Part shown: piece after piece, positions 1 through 8,131 of the stretch
Numbering within the stretch: position 1 is the first letter of the stretch
Layout of the letters: every line of letters starts with the position of its first letter
Source of the DNA: Pseudomonas sp. A-RE-19
GTDB lineage: Bacteria > Pseudomonadota > Gammaproteobacteria > Pseudomonadales > Pseudomonadaceae
Direction: 5' to 3'
Length of the DNA: 64,000 nt
NCBI RefSeq assembly: GCF_019956555.1
Contig: NZ_JAHBDQ010000072.1
Span: forward strand, 62,001 to 126,000
The notes under the pieces: generated by a model
Database searches by the model: none
Told to the model about the DNA's origin: nothing
The model's input: the letters and a program-made list of their open reading frames with translations, nothing else
Made by a program: the position numbers and the translations under genes

Positions 1-984
1 GACGATGAAGGGCGAGTCACGCTCAAACTCGAACGTCTGACTGCCGCCAATGGCATCGATCACGGCCATGCACACGAGGCGCTGTCGGATGTTCGCGCCA
101 CCATCGCCCTGGCGCGTCTGATCCGAGAAAAGCAGCCGAAGTTGTATGACTGGCTGTTTCAGTTGCGCGGCAAACAAAAGGTGATGGATCAGATTCGACT
201 GTTGCAGCCGATGGTGCATATTTCCGGGCGCTTTTCGGCGGCCCGCAACTATGTCGGTGTGGTGCTGCCGTTGGCCTGGCATCCACGTAATCGCAACGCG
301 CTGATTGTCTGTGATCTGCACCTGGACCCTCAGGGACTGCTCGATCTGGATACCGAGACCTTGCGTCGGCGGCTTTATACCCGCCGCGATGACTTGGCCG
401 AAGGCGAACTGCCGGTGCCGCTCAAGCTGATACACATTAATAAGTGCCCGGTAGTGGCGCCGTTATCGGTACTTCGTCCTGAAGATCAGCAACGCCTGGG
501 GCTGGATATGTCGCTCTATCAGGAACGAGCGCTGCGGCTAAGTGACGCACAACAAGTTTGGAGAGACAAAGTGTCGGGCATTTACGCCAACGATGATTTC
601 TCCCCGAGCCAGGATCCCGAGCAACAGTTATACGATGGTTTTATTGGTGATCGGGATCGGCGTCTATGCGAGCAAGTCAGAGCTGCTGATCCTGCGCATT
701 TAGCACAAGAGCAATGGCCTTTCGATGATGAACGTTTGCCTGAATTATTGTTTCGTTATCGCGCACGCAACTTCCCCGATACGTTGAGTTTCGAAGAGCA
801 AGAGCGCTGGCGAATATTCTGTCAGAAACGTTTGTCTGCACCGGAGTGGGGCGCGCCAAATACGCTGAATAGTTTTCTGGAGGCGGCCGCTCAATTGACG
901 ATTAGTGCTACATCGTTTCAGCGAGAGGTGCTGGATGAATGGCAGATTCATGTCCAGACATTACGCAAACGTTTGAGTCTTTGA
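1..984 (+). CDS. sbcB: Exodeoxyribonuclease I, 3' part (5' end outside window)
   Basis: Exonuclease I degrades single-stranded DNA 3' to 5' in recombination and mismatch repair. The frame is open from base 1, so the gene starts before the window; 327 codons remain. The first residues contain HAHEALSDV, the last exonuclease motif of the DnaQ-like (DEDDh) fold, with the catalytic His and the final metal-binding Asp. The rest corresponds to the SH3-like and C-terminal helical domains typical of ExoI. It reads toward mvaT, which lies on the opposite strand. Frame and motif are seen directly; the name rests on family knowledge. Confidence 0.9.
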   Translation, partial: DDEGRVTLKLERLTAANGIDHGHAHEALSDVRATIALARLIREKQPKLYDWLFQLRGKQKVMDQIRLLQPMVHISGRFSAARNYVGVVLPLAWHPRNRNALIVCDLHLDPQGLLDLDTETLRRRLYTRRDDLAEGELPVPLKLIHINKCPVVAPLSVLRPEDQQRLGLDMSLYQERALRLSDAQQVWRDKVSGIYANDDFSPSQDPEQQLYDGFIGDRDRRLCEQVRAADPAHLAQEQWPFDDERLPELLFRYRARNFPDTLSFEEQERWRIFCQKRLSAPEWGAPNTLNSFLEAAAQLTISATSFQREVLDEWQIHVQTLRKRLSL

Positions 985-1018
985 GAACGAAAATAATTGC
1001 CGCTTGAATTCCAGGCAT

Positions 1019-1045
1019 AAAAAAACGCCAGCATTCGCTGGCGTT
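1019..1045 (-). terminator. Rho-independent terminator of mvaT
   Basis: A 9-bp perfect stem (AACGCCAGC / GCTGGCGTT) with loop ATTC. On the minus strand it is followed by a run of seven T. It lies 38 bp after the mvaT stop. The plus-strand side has only a weak T stretch, so it mainly serves mvaT. Confidence 0.85.
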
Positions 1046-1082
1046 CCTTTGAGTCGCGATCAGGCTGCGACCCGCTTGGGGC

Positions 1083-1460
1083 TTAGCCCAGCAGGGTAGC
1101 CCAGCCTTCAACCACGTCACCGCCCCACTTGGCTTTCCACTCTTTCAGAGTCTTGTGGTTGCCGCCTTTGGTTTCGATGACTTCGCCGTTGTGCGGGTTT
1201 TTGTATTGTTTAACTTTGCGAGCACGCTTGGTGCCGGTAGTTTTTACTGCGCCGCCACGTGGAGCTTTGGTTTTGGATTCTGGATCCAATAGAGCGATGA
1301 TGTCGCGCAGGGATTTGGAGTATTCGCCCATCAGGGTGCGCAGTTTGCCTTCGAATTCCAGCTCGGTTTGCAGTTTGTCGTCTTGGGACAGGTTCTTCAA
1401 ACGGGCTTGCAGCTCTTTGATAGCTTCTTCGGTGGCGCGGTATTCGTTGATCAAGGACAT
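1083..1460 (-). CDS. mvaT: MvaT-family H-NS-like nucleoid protein
   Basis: A small DNA-binding protein that silences AT-rich DNA, the Pseudomonas counterpart of H-NS. The product is 125 aa, the usual size. Residues 1-60 form the charged coiled-coil oligomerisation part (begins MSLINEYRATEEAI), followed by a basic linker (about 62-86, KRARK at 78-82). The C-terminal DNA-binding part contains the GGN signature at 99-101 and the NHKTLKEWKAKWG segment. I placed the start at the ATG giving MSLINEY, preceded by AAGG. An upstream ATG-less extension to 1508 is possible but does not fit the family. The gene is monocistronic, with its own promoter at 1508-1536 and a terminator. Confidence 0.93.
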   Translation of the reverse strand: MSLINEYRATEEAIKELQARLKNLSQDDKLQTELEFEGKLRTLMGEYSKSLRDIIALLDPESKTKAPRGGAVKTTGTKRARKVKQYKNPHNGEVIETKGGNHKTLKEWKAKWGGDVVEGWATLLG

Positions 1461-1507
1461 GAGGACTACCTTATGTTGGGCGCTGGATGTCAGGTGACAG
1501 TGCGACA

Positions 1508-1536
1508 ATAATAGTCAGGGTGTTTCATCAAGTAAA
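1508..1536 (-). promoter_or_regulatory. Probable sigma-70 promoter of mvaT
   Basis: On the minus strand TTTACT (-35, bases 1531-1536) and TATTAT (-10, 1508-1513) are separated by 17 bp, giving a leader of about 40 nt before the mvaT ATG. The stretch just upstream (about 1537-1570) is AT-rich, which would suit autoregulation by MvaT; that part is inference. Confidence 0.5.
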
Positions 1537-1787
1537 CATTTAACCGGAGTTTTATTTAAATTAGTTGCGATGAATACGACGCAAATTGGCGGCATAGTTA
1601 AATAGCGTCACAAATGTTCACAGTTGAGCTCTTGAAGACTGGCTACAAACCTCCATTGCACGAGCAACGTGGAGGCTTACAGGACCTGTGCCCGACCTGC
1701 GTGCAACGCCATACGTCATCAATACTGCAGTTTTGCTGCGCAATCGCTAGAATGGCGGCCTTTGCGAAGTTCTGGAGTTTCCCCCTC

Positions 1788-2636
1788 ATGCGCACTTTTC
1801 GGCTGGTGATTGCTTGCCCGGACCGCGTCGGCATCGTTGCTAAAGTCAGTAACTTTCTGGCGTCACATAACGGTTGGATCACTGAAGCGAGCCATCACTC
1901 GGACAATCTCAGTGGCTGGTTCTTCATGCGTCACGAAATTCGTGCCGATTCGCTGCCTTTCGGTATCGAAGCCTTTCGCGAAGCGTTTGCACCGATTGCC
2001 GAAGAGTTTTCGATGGACTGGCGCATCACCGATACCGAGCAGAAGAAACGCGTGGTATTGATGGCCAGCCGTGAATCCCACTGCCTGGCCGACTTGCTGC
2101 ACCGCTGGCACAGCGACGAACTGGACTGCGAAATCGCCTGTGTGATTTCCAACCATGACGATTTGCGCAGCATGGTCGAGTGGCACGGTATTCCTTACTA
2201 CCATGTACCGGTCAATCCACAAAACAAGGAACCGGCCTTCGCCGAAGTCTCGCGCCTGGTCAAACAGCACGATGCCGAAGTGGTGGTGCTTGCCCGTTAC
2301 ATGCAGATTCTGCCGCCCGAGCTGTGTAGCGAATACGCCCACAAAGTCATCAACATTCACCACAGCTTCTTGCCGTCGTTCGTCGGTGCCAAGCCGTATC
2401 ATCAGGCGTCCTTGCGTGGTGTGAAGTTGATCGGTGCCACTTGCCACTACGTGACCCAAGAGCTGGATGCCGGCCCGATCATCGAGCAGGACGTGGTGCG
2501 CGTCAGCCACAGCGACAGCATCGAAGACATGGTGCGCTTCGGCCGTGACGTCGAGAAAATGGTGCTGGCCCGTGGTCTGCGTTATCACCTGGAAGACCGG
2601 GTATTGGTGCACGGCAACAAAACCGTCGTGTTCTGA
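1788..2636 (+). CDS. purU: Formyltetrahydrofolate deformylase
   Basis: Hydrolyses 10-formyl-THF to THF and formate, balancing the one-carbon pool in the cytoplasm. The 282-aa product has the two PurU parts in order: an N-terminal ACT domain (about residues 4-85, starting FRLVIACPDRVGIVAKV) and a C-terminal formyl-transferase fold with INIHHSFLPSF and ELDAGPI, which hold the catalytic Asn, His and Asp. The start is the ATG before RTFRLVIAC, with TGGAG 10 bp upstream; the frame is open further upstream but that part has no family features. One-carbon balance links it functionally to the gcv operon farther along, though they are not co-transcribed. Confidence 0.94.
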   Translation: MRTFRLVIACPDRVGIVAKVSNFLASHNGWITEASHHSDNLSGWFFMRHEIRADSLPFGIEAFREAFAPIAEEFSMDWRITDTEQKKRVVLMASRESHCLADLLHRWHSDELDCEIACVISNHDDLRSMVEWHGIPYYHVPVNPQNKEPAFAEVSRLVKQHDAEVVVLARYMQILPPELCSEYAHKVINIHHSFLPSFVGAKPYHQASLRGVKLIGATCHYVTQELDAGPIIEQDVVRVSHSDSIEDMVRFGRDVEKMVLARGLRYHLEDRVLVHGNKTVVF

Positions 2637-2656
2637 TAGCCACACGGTTGAAATTC

Positions 2657-2691
2657 GAAGGGCCTGGGCGTTCAATCGCTTCAGGCCCTTC
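2657..2691 (+). terminator. Stem-loop after purU, likely terminator
   Basis: A 10-bp perfect inverted repeat (GAAGGGCCTG / CAGGCCCTTC) with a 15-nt loop lies 20 bp after the purU stop. The T-run after it is poor (GCCGTTT), so termination may be partial and the next small ORF may be read through. Confidence 0.5.
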
Positions 2692-2717
2692 GCCGTTTCT
2701 GCACTGAGGACATGACC

Positions 2718-2894
2718 ATGGCCGACCCAATGGACAAAGCGACTTCCAAGGCACCCGCCACGCTGGGGGAGGGGTGTTTGAGTCGCTATGACCCGGATGA
2801 CCTGAGCCCCGAAGATGGCACGGAGTTTCCCGGTGCCGCCGAGTTGTGGGAGCAGATGAAGGACGATTCCGGCGATGAATCCGGGGGCGCCTGA
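2718..2894 (+). CDS. Small acidic protein of unknown function (58 aa)
   Basis: Begins MADPMDKATSK and is rich in Asp and Glu (pI clearly acidic), with no signal peptide, membrane segment or motif I recognise. Start choice: GAGGA at 2706-2710 is 7 bp from the ATG at 2718 but only 1 bp from the ATG at 2712, so 2718 is preferred. It follows purU by 81 bp and ends exactly where a REPIN begins. The good ribosome-binding site supports expression. No function can be given. Confidence 0.6.
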   Translation: MADPMDKATSKAPATLGEGCLSRYDPDDLSPEDGTEFPGAAELWEQMKDDSGDESGGA

Positions 2895-2971
2895 AAAGAT
2901 CGCAGCCTTCGGCAGCTCCTACAAGGGCTTGGCGTACACCCTGTTAGGCGCTGCCGAAGGCTGCGATCTTT
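2895..2971. repeat. REPIN, GATCGCAGCC type
   Basis: Inverted pair of the motif GATCGCAGCCTTCGGCAGC. It fills exactly the gap between the stop of the 58-aa ORF and the stop of the convergent membrane-protein gene, so it may also act as a bidirectional transcription barrier. Confidence 0.85.
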
Positions 2972-3966
2972 CAAGCTTGATTGAACTTCATCAATTTCTT
3001 GAGCAATGGTCGCCCCAACATCAGCAAAAATACCGGGCCACCGACCACCAGATAGAAGTAATAAGTCACTGCCCGCCAGATCAGAATCGCCGCCGCCGCG
3101 GTGGATTTCCCCACCATGGGCGCCAGCAGCGCCGCCGACGTCAATTCCGCCGCTCCGGCACCGCCCGGCAACAGGCTGAACTGCCCCGCACTCAGTGACA
3201 GCATCTGGATCAGAAAGCACCAGGCCCACTGCAAATCCACGCCCAGCCCGCGCAACGCCAGATACAACACGCTATAACGCAAGACCCAATGCAGGCAGGT
3301 CAGGGCAAATACCGTGAACAGCGTCTGAAGGGGCAGCTTCAATGTGTCAGTGAATGCCGCCAGAAAGTGCAGGAGTTTTCGCGCCCAGCGCACGCGGGTG
3401 GTGCCTTTGACGTTGAGTCGGGCGAGTAACCGGCCACTCAGACGAATCAGCGAGCGGTGATAGCGAGCCATCAGCACGCAACTGAACAGCCCGCCAAACA
3501 ACGAGATGGCGCTGACGGTGAGCAGCCATTCCAGGCGCTGACTGAGGTGCTGGAACACTGCATAAATCAGAATCCCGCTCAGCGCGCAGAGAAAAAACAG
3601 CAGATCGCTCAACTGGTCCATGGCGAACACGGCGCTACCCCTGGCCGGCCGCACGCCATGGCGCGCCAACAGCGCCATGATGGTCAGCGGGCCACCACTG
3701 CCGCCAGGGGTGGCGCAGTAGGCAAACTCGGCGGACATCACCACCCCGAGGCTTTTCAGGCGGCTCACCTTGTCGCGCTGATCGCCCATGAGCAGGCGCA
3801 AACGCAGGCTGTTGATGATCCAGCACAGCAGGATCATGCCGAACATGATCAGCAGCCATTTCAACGGAAAGCCCAGCAATCTTGACCAGGTCTCGTCACC
3901 ACCCAGCAGCAACGGGATCAGCACCGCAGCGAGCAGCGCGACGCCTGGCAGAATTCCCCGGCTCAT
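2971..3966 (-). CDS. Flippase-like / LPG-synthase transmembrane-domain protein
   Basis: A 331-aa multi-pass inner-membrane protein. The hydrophobic pattern shows about eight segments, with EFAYCATPGGSGGPLTIMALL typical of the UPF0104 / lysylphosphatidylglycerol synthase TM family (AglD/YbhN-like). Such proteins move or help make lipid-linked compounds; the substrate here is unknown. The ATG at 3966 overlaps the upstream deacetylase stop as ATGA, so the two are translationally coupled. It is the last of three co-oriented genes (glycosyltransferase, deacetylase, this one), which suggests assembly and translocation of a glycolipid. Family is fairly clear, role is inferred. Confidence 0.8.
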   Translation of the reverse strand: MSRGILPGVALLAAVLIPLLLGGDETWSRLLGFPLKWLLIMFGMILLCWIINSLRLRLLMGDQRDKVSRLKSLGVVMSAEFAYCATPGGSGGPLTIMALLARHGVRPARGSAVFAMDQLSDLLFFLCALSGILIYAVFQHLSQRLEWLLTVSAISLFGGLFSCVLMARYHRSLIRLSGRLLARLNVKGTTRVRWARKLLHFLAAFTDTLKLPLQTLFTVFALTCLHWVLRYSVLYLALRGLGVDLQWAWCFLIQMLSLSAGQFSLLPGGAGAAELTSAALLAPMVGKSTAAAAILIWRAVTYYFYLVVGGPVFLLMLGRPLLKKLMKFNQA

Positions 3967-4727
3967 GCGGCGCGACCGACGAGGTCGCGTTGCAGTTTCA
4001 GCCAGTTGGCTTTGGTCATGGGTATACGGCCCTCGTCGAGCAAACGTTTGAGGGTTTGCAGCCAATACTGACGCGAGAACTCATGGCGCATGTCCACCGG
4101 GTGCAGGCCGAGACGAATGACCGGCGCTTGCCGCCAGCGTTGTTCGCGCTGATCGCTGACGATTTTCGACAAGCCGCGGCGCCAGGCACTGCGCGCGCTC
4201 CAGACCAGGCCGGGAGCATCGATCGCGGTGAAATCCGGCAAACGATACAGATGCTGCGAGTCGCTGGTATAGCTCAGCGGTAACTGGCGCAACGCCTGGC
4301 GGGTGCCTTCGCTCATCAGCCAGCCCGGGGCGACGAACCCTGCCAGTGGCCAGTTATAACGGTGAAACACTTCGATTCCGGCGCGCAGGCGGGTGAGGGC
4401 GGCTTCCAGCGACAGGTCGTAGAACTCGGCTTCATGGGTATAGATCCGGCGCATGAACCAGTCTCGGGGCGTGCTGGGGATCGGTCCTTCATCGCAATGA
4501 AAGTAACCGTGCAGTGCCAGTTCATCGCCACGAGCGACGCGTCTGGTCAGCAAGCGTCGAAACGCCGGATACGCGTCCAGATCGTTGTGTTTGTGCAAGT
4601 CCGGCACCACCAGCCAGGTGATCGGCACCTCACCCAGCGCGTCGACGGCTTCGACGAAGGCCTGGTAATCAGGCCAGGTTTGCGGCGCAACGTCGTGCAA
4701 CACCAGTAACAGGCTGGGCGTGTTCAT
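3963..4727 (-). CDS. DUF2334 polysaccharide-deacetylase-like protein
   Basis: A 254-aa protein with the NodB-like fold signature: LHDVAP near the N-terminus (metal-binding Asp) and ALHGYFHCDEG at about residues 73-83 (HxxxH), with a late LGLHPVDMRH segment supplying another His. DUF2334 members are predicted metal-dependent sugar deacetylases; the substrate is not known. No signal peptide is seen, so a cytoplasmic substrate is likely. Start: the ATG at 4727 (MNTPSLLLVLHD) is used; an ATG at 4739 would lengthen it by four residues. Either way it overlaps or nearly abuts the glycosyltransferase stop at 4732, so the genes are coupled. Confidence 0.82.
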   Translation of the reverse strand: MNTPSLLLVLHDVAPQTWPDYQAFVEAVDALGEVPITWLVVPDLHKHNDLDAYPAFRRLLTRRVARGDELALHGYFHCDEGPIPSTPRDWFMRRIYTHEAEFYDLSLEAALTRLRAGIEVFHRYNWPLAGFVAPGWLMSEGTRQALRQLPLSYTSDSQHLYRLPDFTAIDAPGLVWSARSAWRRGLSKIVSDQREQRWRQAPVIRLGLHPVDMRHEFSRQYWLQTLKRLLDEGRIPMTKANWLKLQRDLVGRAA

Positions 4728-4731
4728 GGGC

Positions 4732-5844
4732 TCAACCATTGGCGGTCAGCGGCCAGTGGCTGCCCAGTACGGCGTGATAGTGGCCCAACAGGCTGTCGAC
4801 CACGGTGTCCCAGGCGTAATGCCGTTCGACATGGCTGCGGGCTTGTTTGCCCAGCGCGGCGCTGCCCTGGTTGAAGAGTTCGCGTACGGCATTGGCCATC
4901 GCCACTGGATTGTTCGGTGCGCAGAGCAAGCCACATTGGTCGGTAACAATTTCCAGAAAGGCCCCGGCCGCCACGGCCACCACCGGAATACCGCTGGCCA
5001 TGGCTTCGAGAATCACCAGCCCGAAGGTTTCCTGATCGCCGGCATGCACGAGCGCATCGGCGCTGGCCATCAATCGCGCGACTTGCGCCGCCGGGCAAAA
5101 CTCATCAATGACGGTGACATTGCGCGGCACCAGCGCCGGCATTGACGAGCCCACCAGCAGCAGGTGATAGCGACGACCCAGGCGTTTCATGCAATTGAGC
5201 AGTACCGGCAGATTTTTTTCCTTGGAGCCACGGCCGGCGAAAATCAGCAGGTGAGTGTTTTCATCGATACCCAATTCGGCCCGCAGGCCTGGATCCCGTG
5301 CATCGGGGGTGAACGTTTGCAGGTCGACGCCCAAGGGCTGCACGAAAACATTCTTCACACCCAGCGCAATCAGTTTGTCGGCCATGACCTGGCTGGGCGC
5401 CAGCACCCGGTCGAAGTTGCCATAAAGCTTGCTGACATAGGCTTCGATATTGGGTGTAACCCAGTTGCCCATACGGTTGCTGACCAGCAGCGGCAGGTCC
5501 GAGTGATAAAAGCCGATGACCGGTACATCAAGTTGCCGCTTGGCATCCAAGGCAGCCCAAGCGGTCAGGTAAGGATCACCGACTTCGATCAGGTCGGGCT
5601 GCAAATCCTGCAGAACATTGCGCCAGGGCGCGAGACGGAGAGGAAAACGATACCCCTTGCCAAAGGGAAGGGCAGGGGCCGGAACCGTGTAAACACCGTC
5701 TTGTTCGCTGAAATAAGCCCCGGGAATCAACAGGCTGTGCCGAATGCCCGGTTTGATGCCCAGGCGACGGTGTTTGGCATCCAGATAAGTGCGCACGCCA
5801 CCGCTGGCAGGGGCGTAGAACATGGTTATGTCAGCGATATGCAC
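4732..5844 (-). CDS. Glycosyltransferase, GT4 type
   Basis: A 370-aa GT-B fold glycosyltransferase. The N-terminal half has the GGVRTYL loop expected for group 1 transferases. The C-terminal half has FAGRGSKEKNLPVLL and the EX7E motif in ETFGLVILEAMASGIPVV, the nucleotide-sugar site. It probably transfers a sugar to a lipid or envelope acceptor. Start: GGAGG lies only 1 nt from an ATG at 5853 but 10 nt from the GTG at 5844, which gives VHIADITMFYAPASGG; I prefer the GTG. First gene of a three-gene operon with the deacetylase and flippase-like gene. Acceptor and sugar cannot be told from the sequence. Confidence 0.85.
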   Translation of the reverse strand: MHIADITMFYAPASGGVRTYLDAKHRRLGIKPGIRHSLLIPGAYFSEQDGVYTVPAPALPFGKGYRFPLRLAPWRNVLQDLQPDLIEVGDPYLTAWAALDAKRQLDVPVIGFYHSDLPLLVSNRMGNWVTPNIEAYVSKLYGNFDRVLAPSQVMADKLIALGVKNVFVQPLGVDLQTFTPDARDPGLRAELGIDENTHLLIFAGRGSKEKNLPVLLNCMKRLGRRYHLLLVGSSMPALVPRNVTVIDEFCPAAQVARLMASADALVHAGDQETFGLVILEAMASGIPVVAVAAGAFLEIVTDQCGLLCAPNNPVAMANAVRELFNQGSAALGKQARSHVERHYAWDTVVDSLLGHYHAVLGSHWPLTANG

Positions 5845-5960
5845 GGTGTACATTCCTCCAGTCCGTTGTTCTCCCTAGGTTGACCTTTATGAAGGATAGA
5901 TGTTCGGTTGAGGTTTTGTGGCGGGGGGCAGCAGAGGTTTGTGGGGTTTTACAAATCGCT

Positions 5961-6053
5961 ATCGCGAGCAGGCTCGCTCCCACATTTGATCTTTGTTGTT
6001 CACAAATAATGTGCTCACAGAAGATCCAGTGTGGGAGCGAGCCTGCTCGCGAT
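5961..6053. repeat. REPIN, GCGAGCAGGCTCGC type
   Basis: Two inverted copies of ATCGCGAGCAGGCTCGCTCC face each other around a spacer of about 45 bp, just after the chemoreceptor gene and upstream of the glycosyltransferase operon. The 5845-6069 gap contains no gene I can support. Confidence 0.88.
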
Positions 6054-6069
6054 GGGGGCCTATCAGACG

Positions 6070-7959
6070 CTAGATGCGGAAACTGCCTACCAGTTGCTTC
6101 AGTCGCGAAGCCTGTTGCTCAAGGTCCGAGCACGCCCGCAAGGTCGATTGCAGGTTTTCCACGCCTTCCTGGTTCAGCGTGTTGATCTCGGTGATATCCA
6201 CGTTGATCGACTCAACCACAGCCGTCTGTTCCTCGGTCGCCGTGGCCACCGACTGGTTCATGCCGTCGATTTCGCCGATGCGCAGCGTCACGCTGTTCAA
6301 GCGTTCGCCCGCCAGGTTGGCGATTTCCACGCTGTCCTGACTGTGGCGCTGGCTGTCGCTCATGGTGCTGACCGATTCGCGGGCGCCGACTTGCAGCTCC
6401 TCGATCATGGTTTGCACCTGTTGCGCCGATTCCTGTGTGCGGTGCGCCAGGTTGCGCACCTCGTCAGCCACCACGGCAAAACCACGACCGGCTTCACCCG
6501 CGCGGGCCGCTTCGATGGCGGCGTTGAGCGCCAGCAGGTTGGTTTGTTGGGAAATGCTGGTGATGACTTCGAGAATCTGCCCGATGTTCACGGTTTTGCT
6601 GTTCAGCGATTCAATGTTGGTGCTTGAGGCGCTGAGCATGCTCGACAGCTGATTCATTGCGGCAATGCTGCGATCCACCACATGCTGGCCGTCTTCGGCC
6701 AGGCTGCGCGCGTCGCTGGCCTGGCTCGATGCTTGCGCTGCGTTACGGGCGATTTCCTGGGCGGCGGCACCGAGCTGGTTGATGGCCGCGGCGACGCTGC
6801 TGGTGCGCGAGGCTTGCTGGTCGGAGTTGAACATCGACGAATTCGAGGCCGCCACCACACGCAAGGCCACTTCGTTGACTTGCCCGGTGGCCGAGGACAC
6901 TTCGCGGATCGATGTATGAATCCGTTCCACGAAACGGTTGAACGCCGTGCCAAGGATGCCGAATTCGTCATGGTTCTGGATGGTCAGGCGCTTGGTCAGG
7001 TCGCCTTCACCGTCGGCGATGTCTTCCATGGCGCGGGTCATGACGTGCAGCGGCTGGATCAGGATGCGGATCAGCATACCCAGCAGGGCGATGATGATGG
7101 CCACGGCAATGACTGTTGCGATGACCGCCGAGGCGCGGAATTCGCTGAGCTTGGCGAAAGCTTTGCCCTTGTCCACCGACAGACCGATGTACCAATTGAC
7201 CGAGGACAGGCCTTTGATTGGGGTGAATGTGACGATGCGGGTCTTGCCATCGACGTCGATTTCACTGAGTTCGCTGCTGATGCGCGGGGTGTTTTTCGGG
7301 TACGCCTCACTCAGGGGCTTCATCACCAGGGCTTTGTCCGGGTGTACCAGGATCTTGCCGTCGGCGCTGACCAGGAACGCATAACCCATGCCGTCGAAGT
7401 CCAGCGCGTTGAGGCTGTCAGCGATCACCTGCAAGCTCAGGTCACCCCCGACCACGCCGATGTTTTGACCGTCCTTGAGCACACTGTCAACGATGGAAAT
7501 GACCAGTTGGCCAGTCGCCAGATCGATATACGGTTCGGTCAGCGCCGAACCGCTGGTGCTTTGGGCGCTCTTGTACCAAGGGCGAACGCGAGGGTCATAG
7601 CCATCAGGCATTTTGCTGTCAGGGCGGATGATGAAAGTGCCATCCTTGTTGCCCAGATAGGTGCCCATGAAGGTCGCCGTCAGCGCCTTCTGCTCAAGGA
7701 CCTTGGAGACATTGCCGGGATCGGTGTTCAGTGCGACGTTCTGTGACAGGTTTTCGACCAGCAGGCTGCGTCCGGTCAGCCAGGTCTGGATATTGTTGGC
7801 CGTCACACTGCCCATTTCTTGTAGATAGTTTTTTAGATCACTGCGTATCGCGTTGCGCTGCAGATAGTCGTTGTACAGCGTGAACGAGGCAAAGGCAGCA
7901 ATAACGATAAGGGCGGCGGCAAGCAGGATTTTATGGCTGAAGCGCAGATTTTTGTTCAT
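6070..7959 (-). CDS. Methyl-accepting chemotaxis protein, PctA-like amino-acid receptor
   Basis: A 629-aa transmembrane chemoreceptor: TM1 about residues 10-30, periplasmic double-Cache domain 35-275, TM2 about 278-300, HAMP 300-355, then the cytoplasmic signalling hairpin with its conserved tip (QTNLLALNAAIEAARAGE). The Cache domain carries Y121, R126, W128, Y129, D146 and D173, which match the amino-acid-binding motif of dCache_1AA receptors and the residue numbers of PctA of P. aeruginosa. It therefore very likely senses L-amino acids directly. There is no C-terminal CheR-tether pentapeptide. Single-gene unit, stop followed by a REPIN. Ligand range is inferred. Confidence 0.92.
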   Translation of the reverse strand: MNKNLRFSHKILLAAALIVIAAFASFTLYNDYLQRNAIRSDLKNYLQEMGSVTANNIQTWLTGRSLLVENLSQNVALNTDPGNVSKVLEQKALTATFMGTYLGNKDGTFIIRPDSKMPDGYDPRVRPWYKSAQSTSGSALTEPYIDLATGQLVISIVDSVLKDGQNIGVVGGDLSLQVIADSLNALDFDGMGYAFLVSADGKILVHPDKALVMKPLSEAYPKNTPRISSELSEIDVDGKTRIVTFTPIKGLSSVNWYIGLSVDKGKAFAKLSEFRASAVIATVIAVAIIIALLGMLIRILIQPLHVMTRAMEDIADGEGDLTKRLTIQNHDEFGILGTAFNRFVERIHTSIREVSSATGQVNEVALRVVAASNSSMFNSDQQASRTSSVAAAINQLGAAAQEIARNAAQASSQASDARSLAEDGQHVVDRSIAAMNQLSSMLSASSTNIESLNSKTVNIGQILEVITSISQQTNLLALNAAIEAARAGEAGRGFAVVADEVRNLAHRTQESAQQVQTMIEELQVGARESVSTMSDSQRHSQDSVEIANLAGERLNSVTLRIGEIDGMNQSVATATEEQTAVVESINVDITEINTLNQEGVENLQSTLRACSDLEQQASRLKQLVGSFRI

Positions 7960-8131
7960 GGCTTGGGGTTCCGCTAAGGTCTTAATGTCCTGGGCGTGCT
8001 GTTAAAAAGGCGCGCAAAATGGGCAGTGTTGAAAGTAAGCTGATATTTCCGTCTCTCCTTAGGGAATTACCGACGCTATTTTCAGTCTGGTCTCTGGTTT
8101 GTTATCGGCCATGAAGGATCAAAGATTAACC

